The position numbers and the translations under genes are program-made. Positions 24,334-37,479 of a stretch of DNA of 64,000 nucleotides are shown here, one piece after another; position 1 is the first letter of the stretch, and the number at the start of each line of letters is the position of its first letter. The notes under the pieces are model-generated. The model worked only from the letters and a program-made list of their open reading frames with translations. It made no database searches and was not told the origin of the DNA. Source of the stretch: Cyathus striatus (taxonomy: Eukaryota; Basidiomycota; Agaricomycetes; Agaricales; Nidulariaceae); contig JAOVFP010000011.1 in the NCBI GenBank assembly GCA_025738555.1, positions 4,402,001-4,466,000 on the forward strand. The letters run 5' to 3'.

Positions 24334-25511
24334 TTAGTGATTCAAGAATATCGACTTTCTGTCGATTTCAATTCTTTGCCTAGTCCCATCACGTAGATAC
24401 CTATAATATATGTTGTAATCAAAGACGGTGATATCCACCCACACAAGCATAGCATTCGATGAAAATGCATTGGCTGCAATGCGCGGATGGCCTTCCAAAG
24501 GGAAAGCAAGAGTGAACCCCGCGCGTTCTGACCTTGACAAAATCAGATGCTGTAACTTTGTCAAAAGCTTAACTGAACCGAGATCTGATGACTGAATACC
24601 ATCAGTGAGAAAGAAAGTTTTCCGTGATCATATGGAAGAGCACACACACGAAGTCCTGCCAATTCAAGCGTATGCAAGTTAGAGAGGTACGGTGCAAATT
24701 TTGAAAGTGATGGGCGGGTATAATGCCCCTCTAGTTTGAAGCGATCAATTTCGCTCTGCTTTAAAAGATTTAAAAATTCGGTAGATAGCCTGGAGGTGGT
24801 CTCCCAGACTAGAGAGATCGTACGTAAATTTGGACGAGAGGTGTGTCCAACAATAAGATCAAATTCGTCATAAGAACGTCCGCCCATTAGGAATTCTTTG
24901 ATTACATAGCTGCCGCCTTCGACCGATTCCAGTCGTGAGCATATATCAGCAGGAAAAGATGTATCCTCCCCGGAGGGGGTTAAAAAGCCGACCGACAGGT
25001 GTTTTATCGCTGGCTGCAATCTGAGGAATGAGATCAGATCCTGAGGCTTGGCATATGATAAGAAGTCGAGAGAGCAGAGTTGGAATGGAGCGTCGAGAAG
25101 CATGCGAGGGCTCAAGATATTGGGCCAAGACTGGCCGTGCAAGTCATGCAGTGCAAGGTTTTTAAGATTCTTCATTGCCTTGAGCGCTTGAACAGTCATA
25201 TCCAGTGTATCTCCACCAGTGCTCGAGTAAGAAACCAGCGTGTAGGTAGTGATATAATGTGAGTAAGGAGGGTCTCGCGAGGTCGTAAGAAGAGTGCGAA
25301 GGAAGCGACCGTACGACTCTTCGGTTATTATAAGAGTAACGGTTGAGTACATGACTGGTACGGCTTCTGCGTATAGTATTTTGGAGGTTATACATAGTGA
25401 CAAGAGATCTGGTAGCGACGACGAAGGAGAGAGATATGAAACTATATGGCGATAGAGTTCCGGAGGGAGTTCTTGAGGCATATTTTCAACTTGGCATAGT
25501 CTAATAGCCAC
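24334..25511 (-). CDS. F-box/leucine-rich protein
   Basis: The N-terminus contains an F-box (LPPELYRHIVSYLSPSSSLPD, about residues 14-34), followed by leucine-rich repeats with segments such as LKNLALHDLHG, LCSLDFLSYA and LHTLELAGL. Such proteins are substrate receptors of SCF ubiquitin ligases. The first long frame stops at 24561, but the downstream frame to 24334 has the composition of an F-box protein C-terminus (LQHLILSRS onward). The two are joined either by a 50-nt GTATTC..TTACAG intron (phase 0) or by a one-base gap in the AAAA run near 24620, which would give a single uninterrupted exon. I cannot decide between them. The start could be residue 1 or Met 11. Substrate unknown. Confidence 0.75.
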
Positions 25512-26094
25512 TAGCTACAGTGCAGCCTTGTATATGGCCGACTTGAACGTTTGGCGTCACGATACAAATGTACATGATACTTAAGACTCGGAAGCATAAC
25601 GCTGCCGTAGAGAAGTTTATTCGGCGCTTAAAAGTTGAACTTCCGTCGTGATCTCATTCATTTGAAATGTGAACATGTAAGCATGTCATCATTCATGTCG
25701 GCGACACTATCAAGCAGGTCGGAGCGACCAACCTTCCCTTGAGCTGCATTCTTCCCTGGGAATGTAGAACACATGAGGAATTCGTGGCCTTCCAAAACAG
25801 ATTTTGCACTTTTTACCTACGTTTCTACCCAGCGCTAGTCTAAGTACGTCAGAATATTGCGGTACGTGTTGGGTAGCTGTATCGTTGAAATTCGCATTGG
25901 CCAGTCTACTACTATATCTTCAAGGGGATATTTGTAGTTAGGCGGTGATAGCTATTATCAACTAATAGTCGTAACTTTCGACTTTACAGTAAGCTTCTGG
26001 AAATCGCGGCCGAGGGGTTTCTAACTTGCTGCTTATCCTCGTCTATAGCACTCTAACGTACCTTTCAACGTTTGGTGCTCGTCCCCATCTAACC
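25512..26094. promoter_or_regulatory. Divergent promoter region between two F-box genes
   Basis: 583 bp separate the start codons of two oppositely oriented F-box genes. No clear TATA box or repeat is visible, and no other gene is seen. Confidence 0.4.
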
Positions 26095-27889
26095 ATGGCA
26101 AACATCGACCACGCGGGGAGCAACTATGTAAGTCGTACATTTCAAAGTCGTACGACCCGCATCTCATGCCATACAGTTCTTCCCCCCAGACATTGCATCA
26201 CTCCTGACGAGTAATTCTGCCCCTTCTGATAGTCAGTTGCGCGAAACTAAGGATATCCTCAATGGCTACCTAACATCGTTAAGCAAAATCGAGAGCGAAA
26301 TTCAACAACAAAAGGCCATCCTCGAAGACCTGTACGCTAAACGCACGCAGAAGCAACAGCAAGTTGCTTCATGTTCGTTCGTCCTATCGCCTATTCGCCG
26401 TATACCCTCTGAGCTCCTCGCCAAGATCTTCCAGCATGCTCTTCCATGGCGAGGAAAGATGTCTTTCCGCGAAGCTCCTCTCCTCCTCCTTCGAGTATGC
26501 AAAACATGGCGAGATGTGGCTATGTCCGAGCCTCGTTTATGGAGGGACCTTGAAATCAAAGCTGTAAGCTCGCAAGGCGGATTAATAGCTTCCAGAGGGA
26601 AGAAATACGCTCTTAATGCAGCACATTGGTTTCGTCGTGCGAGGTCTCTGCCTCTTTCGTTCCACCTTAGCTTTCACGTTGCAAGAGTGCTTTCGGGATT
26701 CACGTCCGAGGACGTGGAGGATTGTAGACCTTTCTTCCAGACGTTTGTGGAGCAAAGCGACGTATTCCTTGGGCAGGTTACGAAGCTAGAGTTGAGCGGT
26801 GGTGATTTCAGTATAATCACCTCGTATCTACCCCGAGGTACTGGGAAGAATAGGTACAAGGACCTCGAAAGCCTGGTGCTCAATTTCCAGGGGTACAATG
26901 AGCTCATACATCCCACGGAGGAGATGGAGTACTTCTGCGCTTCGAAACAATTGAAGAAGCTTGTTATTGGTCAGAGTTATGGAGGATGGAGACACGCTCT
27001 CCCCGAGTTTATGTTTCCATGGGACCAGTTAACTCATGTGTACATCTATAATCGATGTATGAGTCCTTGGACTTTCACGGAAGTCTTGCCACAGTGTATA
27101 AGCCTGGAAGAAGTCGTGATACATCTGGGAGAAGGAATTTCGTCAATCAATCTTTTCGTGGCGCCGATGAAACCAGTGACGCTCCCGTACCTGTCCAACA
27201 TCACCATCCAATTCAGCGACTCCGGGAACCAGCACATATTCTCTAATGTTCACCTTCCAGCTTTACGGTCCCTCGGCATCAGTTCTATCCTCAAACAGGG
27301 TATGCGCTTTCTTGATTCTTCGAGACTCCAATTCAAGGTAGCAGAATGGACTCCGTTCTACAAACACCTCTTCCCTCTGCGCAAGTTGGAGTTCACAAAG
27401 TCGTGCATGGTGACCGTACCGGATGTACTGGAAATATTGAAAGCCACCCCGAATGTAACACACTTTGATCTCACCATCTCGGAGTGTAGCTCTAGCGGGG
27501 CGGAGCTGATAGAGCTGTTTGAGGCTCTGAAGGCGCGCGGCGATGAGATGCTTCTTCCTGCACTTACAGAGCTAAATATTGAGTTTAGGAGACTAGGGAT
27601 GTTTGGAAGCTACGAGCCCAGTGAGCAAGGCGGCAACTTCTTGCGGAGTCTAGGGGACGTGATTTCCGGAGTGGTGAGGTCGCGATGTCCCTCTGCCTCT
27701 GAAGCTCTGTCTTCCGACTCAGAGGTCTACGGCTTGAAACGGGTAGAGATTCACTCACCGGAGGAGGAGTGGAAGCCTCTTGTGCAGGGCATTCTTAAGG
27801 AGCTTGTGGGGCGGTTGGAGGTGATCAGACAGTGTGAGCTGGAGTTTTCGGCGGGCTTGCACAAGATTGGGTGTTCGCCTAGGCGCTGA
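26095..27889 (+). CDS. F-box protein with N-terminal coiled coil
   Basis: Exon 1 (26095-26127) encodes 11 residues and joins over a 49-nt intron (26128-26176) to a long second exon, giving about 582 residues. A coiled coil with IESEIQQQKAILEDLYAKR (about residues 45-75) precedes the F-box-like motif IRRIPSELLAKIFQHALP, then VCKTWRDVAMSEPRLW, the classic layout of the large agaricomycete F-box family. The remainder contains irregular leucine-rich repeats. It probably acts as a substrate adaptor in an SCF ubiquitin ligase. The first in-frame ATG is at 26095; the long second exon has no ATG near its beginning, which supports the two-exon model. Substrate unknown. Confidence 0.85.
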
Positions 27890-28194
27890 CGCTGAGGACA
27901 CGGGGGATGGGGTATTGTCCTGGACTTTGGTAGCGGATTGATATTTTGTATTTGTACTAGTAGTGTTGCTCAAATGGGTATGTTCGGAAAGTAGACAACG
28001 GAGACGTGATATTCTGGCGATATTTTTGGTTATCAACTCTGCTAGATAAGATAACGATTTTGAAGAGGTTCCCACGAGGTAATTTGCGATCGGATATCGC
28101 GTTGTAGCCCCTTTCTCCAACCTCTTCGTCTGCGGATACATTGTGGCTCTACTTCTACGGATACCCTCTGTCTTGACTTGTTTTTATAAACGCT
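27890..28194. other. Intergenic, 305 bp
   Basis: 3' flank of the F-box gene and promoter of the tubulin cofactor gene. Nothing else is visible. Confidence 0.5.
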
Positions 28195-29203
28195 ATGTCT
28201 ATCGTTAATCTCTTTGTTGTCTCCCCCGACACGCGTTCAGAAAGACGATTGGACCTTCATTTAACGATTGAACAACTGAAGGTGCACATAAATGGTTTCC
28301 TTCGGGTTAAAGTTGGTCTTACAGCACATGTTGTAGGCCAAGTTGGAACTTATAACGGGAATTCCAGCCGCAAATCAGTCGATCTCTTTGTTGAATTCCG
28401 ATGATGATCCAAATGTACTGGCGGTGCTAAATGACGACTCGAAGCAGTTGGGTTTCTACAGCGTCCGGGATTTCCAAGTGCTCAAGGTATGTTGGTCAAA
28501 TAGATGCCAGCTGTGAAGGAAGTTGACGAGAAGTATAACAGGTTGATGACTTGAACCCATCAGTATCGTTCACTGGCCAACTTACTGACCTTTCACAAGT
28601 TGATAAATTCGAGTTGAGTGATGCGGAGTATGCAAAGCGACAAGGTGCTTTCCGCGTTCTCTTACAAGTGTTCGTTAGCTCACCAGTCATCCAGATACCG
28701 TCCTCGCCTATAAGCAACGCCACAAAGTCGGCCGTTTCGCTGAATCATCTTCTCCACAGCCTCAAACGCAGACGATATCGGAACGAATTACAGTCGGCGC
28801 ACGTTGCGAAATCGAGTCTGGGGATGAAGGTCTGCATAAAAGAGGGACTGTGCGCTTTGTTGGTGCCACCAAGTTTTCTCCTGGTGTTTGGGTTGGTGTG
28901 GAATATGACGAGCCGTTTGGGAAGAACGATGGGAGGTGAGTTCGGTCTCTTTTTGTTACGGGATTGGTCAGCGATCTGACGGTTGACTCGTCGTATTGTT
29001 TTACTGATCTTTCTTCTTCCTCGGGGCGTGTGCGTTTTATTATTCATCCATGTATTGGTGACGTGTCGGGCTATCGTATTAGTGTGCAGGGCGAGAGATA
29101 TTTTTCATGCCAGGTCAAGTACGGGGTTTTCGTGCGGCCGGACAAAGTGAATGTTGGAGATTTCCCTGTTGAAGAGTTGGACCTTGAGGATGAGGAAATG
29201 TAA
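28195..29203 (+). CDS. Tubulin-folding cofactor B (CAP-Gly protein)
   Basis: Exons 28195-28281, 28337-28486, 28542 onward and two further exons join to about 240 residues. The N-terminal part ([17 protein letters not shown] to [16 protein letters not shown]) is the ubiquitin-like domain of cofactor B. A short linker with [17 protein letters not shown] follows, and the C-terminal CAP-Gly domain carries [18 protein letters not shown] and [15 protein letters not shown]. The last residues are acidic and end in DEEM, close to the usual C-terminal tail. Cofactor B works with cofactor E to handle alpha-tubulin during folding and dimer turnover in the cytosol (Alf1 in yeast). Every splice site is GT..AG. 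The gene lies 260 bp upstream of CDC48 in the same direction. Confidence 0.92.
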
Positions 29204-29339
29204 TGTATAATAGTTTAACTAAGCAAAGTTGCTGGAACATAGTCGAAAGAGCGAGAAAGCGGGACGGCGCGGTTCTGATTCTATGTTGCGCCTGCACGTG
29301 CCAGATAAATTGGGTTTGGCTCTGTTATGATCTGCTCGT

Positions 29340-29392
29340 CCAATCAAGCACAGGACGCGCGTCCTCCTTTCCTTTACACTGCTCCTATAAAT
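29340..29392 (+). promoter_or_regulatory. CCAAT box and TATA box of CDC48
   Basis: CCAAT lies at 29340-29344 and TATAAAT at 29386-29392, 72 bp before the start codon. An E-box-like CACGTG is found at 29295-29300. Positions fit a strongly expressed housekeeping promoter. Confidence 0.5.
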
Positions 29393-29463
29393 CATCCATC
29401 TTCCTTGTATCTGTTACTCACCTTCTCTACTTTTCTTCTCTACTAATTCCTTGCTCATCTACC

Positions 29464-32355
<2,892 letters not shown>

Positions 32356-33256
32356 AAGAGGTGGCTCTAGGATGCGGACAACCTCCTTTGGAATACTCGC
32401 TCTTATTTAGTCACTTCTCTGTCTTTCTCTCTCTCTTGTTCTTACATTTGTATTGCTCTCGTATCTCACTTCTTCACGTCGTTATGGCCTACTTTCAATG
32501 AAATGATGACGGAATAACTGGATGCATGAAAATGGTAGAAGTTGTAGTTGTTGTTTTTTTGTACATATAAATGCAATGATAGATGCTTTCGTTCTCTGTT
32601 CTGGCTTACTCTGGCTGCTTCGTGTTGGAAGATTCGCCAATATGAATAACTAACATCACTGCGAATACCGCAGGTCCGCAAGCGTGGATGCAGGTTACAT
32701 GTCATGAAACAACAACAACAACGTTGTGTAGTGGTGAAGGGCAGTTAAATAGTGAAAACGCTGATGGTCCACTATGAGTCAAATGGCTCAGTGTTCAACG
32801 TTCAAACCCCACCCGTTGCAACTTGCATCCCATAAATTCAATGAATGTTTGATTGGTCTGCGGACACACCTGCTGGTGAGCCAAGAGCCACCAAGCACAA
32901 ACCTGAAAATTCAGAAAATTGATTCATGGGGTGCAGCTGCAAGTAATGCAAGCGCATGTGTTTTTGGTTTTTGAAGATAGATAGTGCGTTGGAGTTGCGT
33001 TAGAGGGAAAAAATATAATTACTGTTATTAGAACTGCTGTAGAAATCTTACCGGTCGATGGTGTGCACCTTAATAAATTATAGATATCCTTACTTTTGCG
33101 AGCGACACACTTCCGAAGCAGGGACAGGGCATAGCAATTGAAATAACTTGCATGCATAATCGTGATATAAAGCTACCGTTTAAGTATTGCCACAACACAT
33201 ACATACCACTGATTTACTATTTCACATTTCTACTCTATAATTTCCGTCCGATCTAG
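32356..33256. other. Convergent intergenic region, 900 bp
   Basis: It lies between the 3' ends of CDC48 (plus) and the NmrA-like gene (minus). Short frames only; a CAA triplet run occurs near 32708-32721. Confidence 0.5.
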
Positions 33257-34237
33257 TTACACCTTGCTCCAGTACTTCTTCAAGAAATCCGCAATATTTG
33301 TCGGTTGCACATCTGTCGCCTTGTTCAAATAGGGATCCTTGATCTCTCCCATGCCCTTAGCGAAGGCAATATATACTGGGTCCATAGGGCGTTGGATTAC
33401 CTCGTCTTTCTTCTCCACACTCTCGTCGTGTCTCTTCAAATCCTCCAGGCCGAAATAAGTGACGCTAAACTTCTCTCCAATAGCTTCCTCTGCCATTCGG
33501 ACAACCTCATTGTATGTCAACGTCTCGCCAGCCATACTCAACTCCTCGGGCCAGTGCTCCAAAGTGATCGCGGCACTAACGAACTTCCCAATATCGGCCA
33601 AAGCAGTGAAAGTCATTTTGTAATCTCCACTACCAGGAATCTCTGCTTTGCGCTCCTTCGTGTTCACGACTATAGGGTACATCCTGACTGGACCCTTGTA
33701 CAAATCAGATCCCATGGCAAAGAAGTCCATGAACATCCCACAGCGGAATGCGGTACATTCCATCCCAGACTCCTTCACCTTCTCCCAGATGGTGAGCTTC
33801 GACTTGTAATCCTCGATGATGTAGTTAGCCTCCTTCGAGAACGCCATCTCGGACGGCGCGAAGCGTTTAACTCCAGCTGCTTTTGCGCCATCTATGAGAT
33901 TGATGGCGGGGGTAATGTCAAACGGCGTGAACATAGTGGATATAACAGTATGTACACCCTGGAGGACCTTCGTGATATCTTCGACGGATGAATAATCCAC
34001 GGATCGGAATATCGCTCCCTGCTTGACAAGAGGTTTAAGCACCTCTGGGACAGGCGAGGAAGGGGATGTGCGAGTGAGAAGGGTGACAGTATTAACAGAG
34101 GGATTGGCCATGAGTTCGGTAGCAATCGCATGGCCTAAACCATTGGTAACACCAGCGACTGCGACATTAATCTTGGTAGAAGACATGTTACGAGATTTAA
34201 GAATTGGGATTTCGACTGCAGAATGATGCGCATCCAT
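33257..34237 (-). CDS. NmrA-like / isoflavone-reductase-like NAD(P)-binding protein
   Basis: A single exon of 326 codons. Near the N-terminus is a Rossmann dinucleotide-binding motif, VAVAGVTNGLGHAIA, followed by the sequence LIDGAKAAGVKRFAPSEMAF, which is characteristic of the NmrA/PCBER/isoflavone reductase family of atypical short-chain reductases. A later segment, SGDYKMTFTALADIGKFVS, is the usual position where the pathway-specific C-terminal part begins. The true start may be Met 18 (34186), since the Rossmann strand follows directly. Members act as NADPH-dependent reductases of phenolic compounds or as redox-sensing regulators of transcription; the sequence does not distinguish them. 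The gene is convergent with CDC48 and has no related neighbour. Confidence 0.85.
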   Translation of the reverse strand: MDAHHSAVEIPILKSRNMSSTKINVAVAGVTNGLGHAIATELMANPSVNTVTLLTRTSPSSPVPEVLKPLVKQGAIFRSVDYSSVEDITKVLQGVHTVISTMFTPFDITPAINLIDGAKAAGVKRFAPSEMAFSKEANYIIEDYKSKLTIWEKVKESGMECTAFRCGMFMDFFAMGSDLYKGPVRMYPIVVNTKERKAEIPGSGDYKMTFTALADIGKFVSAAITLEHWPEELSMAGETLTYNEVVRMAEEAIGEKFSVTYFGLEDLKRHDESVEKKDEVIQRPMDPVYIAFAKGMGEIKDPYLNKATDVQPTNIADFLKKYWSKV

Positions 34238-35216
34238 TGAGTCCTTTTATACTTAGCTGACTGACAGTACTATCGACTGCATAGAGGCACTCAGCACATG
34301 TGTGCGAAGGGCAAATTGCGTCGTTATCCGTAGGAATAATGAGTTAATGATGTTATTCAGCACCGTGCTTCCAAGTTCTTGTTATCTCTATCAAACCGAG
34401 CATTAGTATTGCATACCGTACTAAGAACTACAGGAGTGTGGTGGTATTGTCAAAGAAGTTGACGTACCTGAATACATCTGTAAATCTATTGTAAATCCCG
34501 ACCCCGCAGAAATTATGCCCGAGACGGCACAGTTAAGTATGTGAGACAAAGACAAATTACGTGTAGGGATTGAATATTGAATATTGAATGCGTGAGGAAT
34601 ATGCTGTCTGTACAATAATTTAGTAATCCCTGAATAACAGACATCATATTTTGCTAATACCCATGCAAAGTTCAGAGACGTACCGGTGAGTCAGTGACAG
34701 AATATTAAGCAATGAGAAACAATTGTCGCAGAGACCGGTGATACCCATCTTTCATCTTGATCTTTCTTTCTACAACTGTACAGATACCATTTCGTAAGCG
34801 ACTCCTTCTCTGGCAAGATCACGTCCTTGCTTGAGACATTACCGAGCTAACGATTAGCACTTGTTTCGCATTCACGATTCTGTTCTTTCCTAGATGTCTT
34901 ATATCATTTTAGAACTAGCCCAGCCTAGAATGCCTATTGTTGCCACAGTCCGATGCTGTGTGGGGCGCCGACCATTACAGCGATGGTTTTTGGGGAGACG
35001 AGAAGTCAAAGACATCCATCTAGCTGCGAAATTGAAAGCATAATAATGTCGCAATCTATACACAGGTGACAGCACAGATGGTAAAAGATGCACACGCGGT
35101 GGCAAGGAGAGGGAAGTCTTGACGTTAGCCTGAGACTTGAGTGAGGTACTTAGACTGAACGTCTCAAATTTTTGTAGTCGTGTAACCATGGTATATTGAA
35201 AAACGTACGTTCAGTT
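34238..35216. other. Intergenic, 980 bp
   Basis: Promoter of the NmrA-like gene, then unassigned DNA. The frame 34899-35189 (minus) has no domain. Confidence 0.5.
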
Positions 35217-35718
35217 TTATATACGACTCGTATCTTCCATGGATATTAACATTTTTGCTGCTTCAGTTACATACCGCCTCTCTGTATCTGTATTACGCGT
35301 GTTCTGCTGAGGAAGAGGTTCCTTGGGCTCTGACTCGGCGCGTACTGTTGTATCACTAACATCACCATAGGGCAAGTTAACATCCATGCGGTATAATTCT
35401 GAAGACGTCGGACACGGCTCGCGATTTACGAAGAAGCGCGACGCAAACTCCCATTCTGCTGGGGGCCCGGGTTGCTGTACGGGTACCGTATTATCGATGG
35501 AGCTTTCCGAAGTGGCAGAGATATCTCTGCTTGAATCAAGCGCGCATTTCATATGCACATTAGACAGCACCTATAACGGTTGCTTAGTATCGTTCAGAAG
35601 GAATATCTTAATTACTTACAGTGTCCGTAATTTCCTTCTCCGGTGCTGTTCCTCTGGCCTTTTTCTTGCTATGAAAGTTGTTGCTTTGAAGCCTTTTACG
35701 CTTACTTCCAAACGCCAT
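35217..35718 (-). CDS. Small basic-N-terminus protein of unknown function
   Basis: Two exons (35620-35718 and 35217-35570) with GTAAGT and TTATAG splice sites, joining in phase 0, give about 150 residues. The N-terminus (FGSKRKRLQ and HSKKKARG) looks like a bipartite nuclear localisation signal. The body contains PAEWEFASRFFVNREP and an acidic, polar tail ending in MLISMEDTSRI. I do not recognise the family. The start at 35718 is the first ATG and is followed at once by the basic cluster. It stands about 280 bp from, and divergent to, the U2 snRNA gene, so the two may share an upstream region. A nuclear role is inferred only from the basic motif. Confidence 0.55.
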
Positions 35719-35965
35719 GATTAAGTTTCTGATAAGCTGTCTCTACTCCATTACTCGAACAGTGGTTAATTGCATTATGAGAGCGTAGATAAAGATACTC
35801 ACCCAGTATTTTCAAAGAAAAGTGTAGGAGTTCCAGGAAAATAATGTCCTCGCGCGGGTTCGAACCTATGTTCAAGCGGCCCGAGCTCCGCGGAGAGCTT
35901 TGCACGCAAATAATAACACATTATGACAAAGTATTAACATATGGCCCGTGCGCAACGCCCACACA

Positions 35966-35972
35966 TATAAAA
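35966..35972 (+). promoter_or_regulatory. TATA box of the U2 snRNA gene
   Basis: TATAAAA at 35966-35972 lies about 32 bp before the inferred 5' end of U2, the standard position for RNA polymerase II. Confidence 0.65.
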
Positions 35973-35997
35973 GGCTGCCAGGAACCGCTCTGACTCC

Positions 35998-36183
35998 TTA
36001 CCACTCTGGCCTTTTGGCTTAGATCAAGTGTAGTATCTGTTCTTAATAGTTTAACCACTATTATGAGGGCACCGCCCTCATTATTGGTTATCTAATTTTT
36101 GCCGCCCCAGTTTTCGAAGCTCTGCTTGCAACTTCGGAACGCGATGACCTTGCTACTGCACTAATGGCTTGTGTCGTCGGGGG
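35998..36183 (+). ncRNA. U2 spliceosomal RNA
   Basis: The conserved 5' part is present, with GGCTTAGATCAAGTG and then the branch-site-recognition stretch GTGTAGTATCTGTTCTT at about 36027-36043. Stem-loops IIa (TAATAG..CTATTA) and IIb (TGAGGGC ACC GCCCTCA) follow. The Sm site is TAATTTTTG at 36092-36100. Stem-loop III (about 36112-36137) and stem-loop IV (arms 36142-36148 and 36173-36179) can be folded. The 5' end is set by aligning GGCC to position 11 of known U2 RNAs and may be off by a few bases; the 3' end is set just after stem IV. U2 base-pairs with the intron branch point in the spliceosome, which fits the intron-rich genes around it. Confidence 0.93.
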
Positions 36184-37479
36184 ATTCTTTATTTTCAAAG
36201 CTTTTCGGCTTCTTTTTGCTAGTTTATTTGTTGCTGGTCTATTGACTTTGCAGTGAAAACTAGCAAATGGAAGACTGGCTTTTAGTGTTTAATTTTTTGT
36301 ATATGAAAATATATGGTTAGGTATTTATATAGGTAATTCAACTGAATTTTGGACCATTGTTAAAAGAAAGTAATAAATTATGTGGGTGTAAACTTAAAAA
36401 TGAAGTCTAAATATAGTGGATACCTTTCTGAATAGATTGCTATAGGTGATTGTGTGCTGAGATTCCGAAGCCCGCTTAACCTTGCTTACCAAAAATTTCA
36501 AGTAAGTTGGACTTACAGACGGTCAATAGATTTTGAAGTCTGTAGAGGCCTCAGGACCCCTCTCCAAACTTCAAAAACTCGAATAAACCTCGCTTAAGCA
36601 CCCTTGGCAGCCTATATCTTAGATACCATCAGAATATCCCTCCGCAAAAGGATGTAAGGTTTCTTACGACACGCTGCCGCATACTTACATCAGCTATCTG
36701 TGAGTCGCAAAATCTTTTGGCAACATGGCTTACAGGTATCAGAATTTCTCCCCAATAGAATTTCGAACTCCGTTCTATCCATCTATTATGATCTATTCAC
36801 AATAGATTCTTACGGGAAGGTATCCAGTTTTAGTTCTCTGGAGAGGTCTAGTGGATTAGGCTGATGCAAGGCATTTTGAGCACATGAAAGATGAAATGGA
36901 CCTTGCACTTGCCTTGCTTTGATCTTTGAATGAAGCAGGTATGTACACAGTTACCAGTATGTACACTTCCATTTGCTTTCCATTTTGCATGTGTACACCT
37001 CTTCTCTCCTCTGTATCTCCCTGTGGCAGACGTATGCTCCACACATTCGGGCTGGCCGCTGAAGTGACTTGGGTGCTCTCGAGTGGTGAGTCGCGAGTCA
37101 TAGATAGCACCCGAACGATCAGTGAAAATTAAACGACACCCTTGGCTGCTGGTAAGCGTTGTGGTAGGCGTATAGAGTGCGTATGGTCGAAGGATTGTAT
37201 GGCGTGCTGTATGTTTAGAAGATGAATGGCATTGTGGACGAGGTTAAATTTGATGAGTCCCGGGAGAGTAAAAGCCGGACATAAAGATGAAGCACGTGTA
37301 TTGTTATCTGAAGTAATAGACTCCGTCATTTCACTTCGTTCGAATTTCTAAACAAATTCCATTCCGTTTCCAATCTTGCACTTCTTGTCCTCCTCCGCCC
37401 AGTACCCACTTCTTCTTTCTTTTCTTCTCTCCTTCTACTTCACTATATCTTTTATATTCTACATTCGTCTATTTGACTC
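36184..37479. other. Intergenic, 1.3 kb
   Basis: AT-rich 3' flank of U2 and the DGAT2 promoter; 37340-37475 is pyrimidine-rich, as expected for a fungal 5' UTR. No gene is seen. Confidence 0.5.

Noticed and set aside
33305..33991. 228-codon plus-strand frame opposite the NmrA-like gene
   Set aside because: Lies within the coding exon on the other strand and has no domain; the sense protein has clear Rossmann and family motifs.
35840..35890. GGGTTCGAACC, a tRNA B-box-like sequence
   Set aside because: Flanking bases do not pair into a T stem and no acceptor or D arm can be found on either strand.
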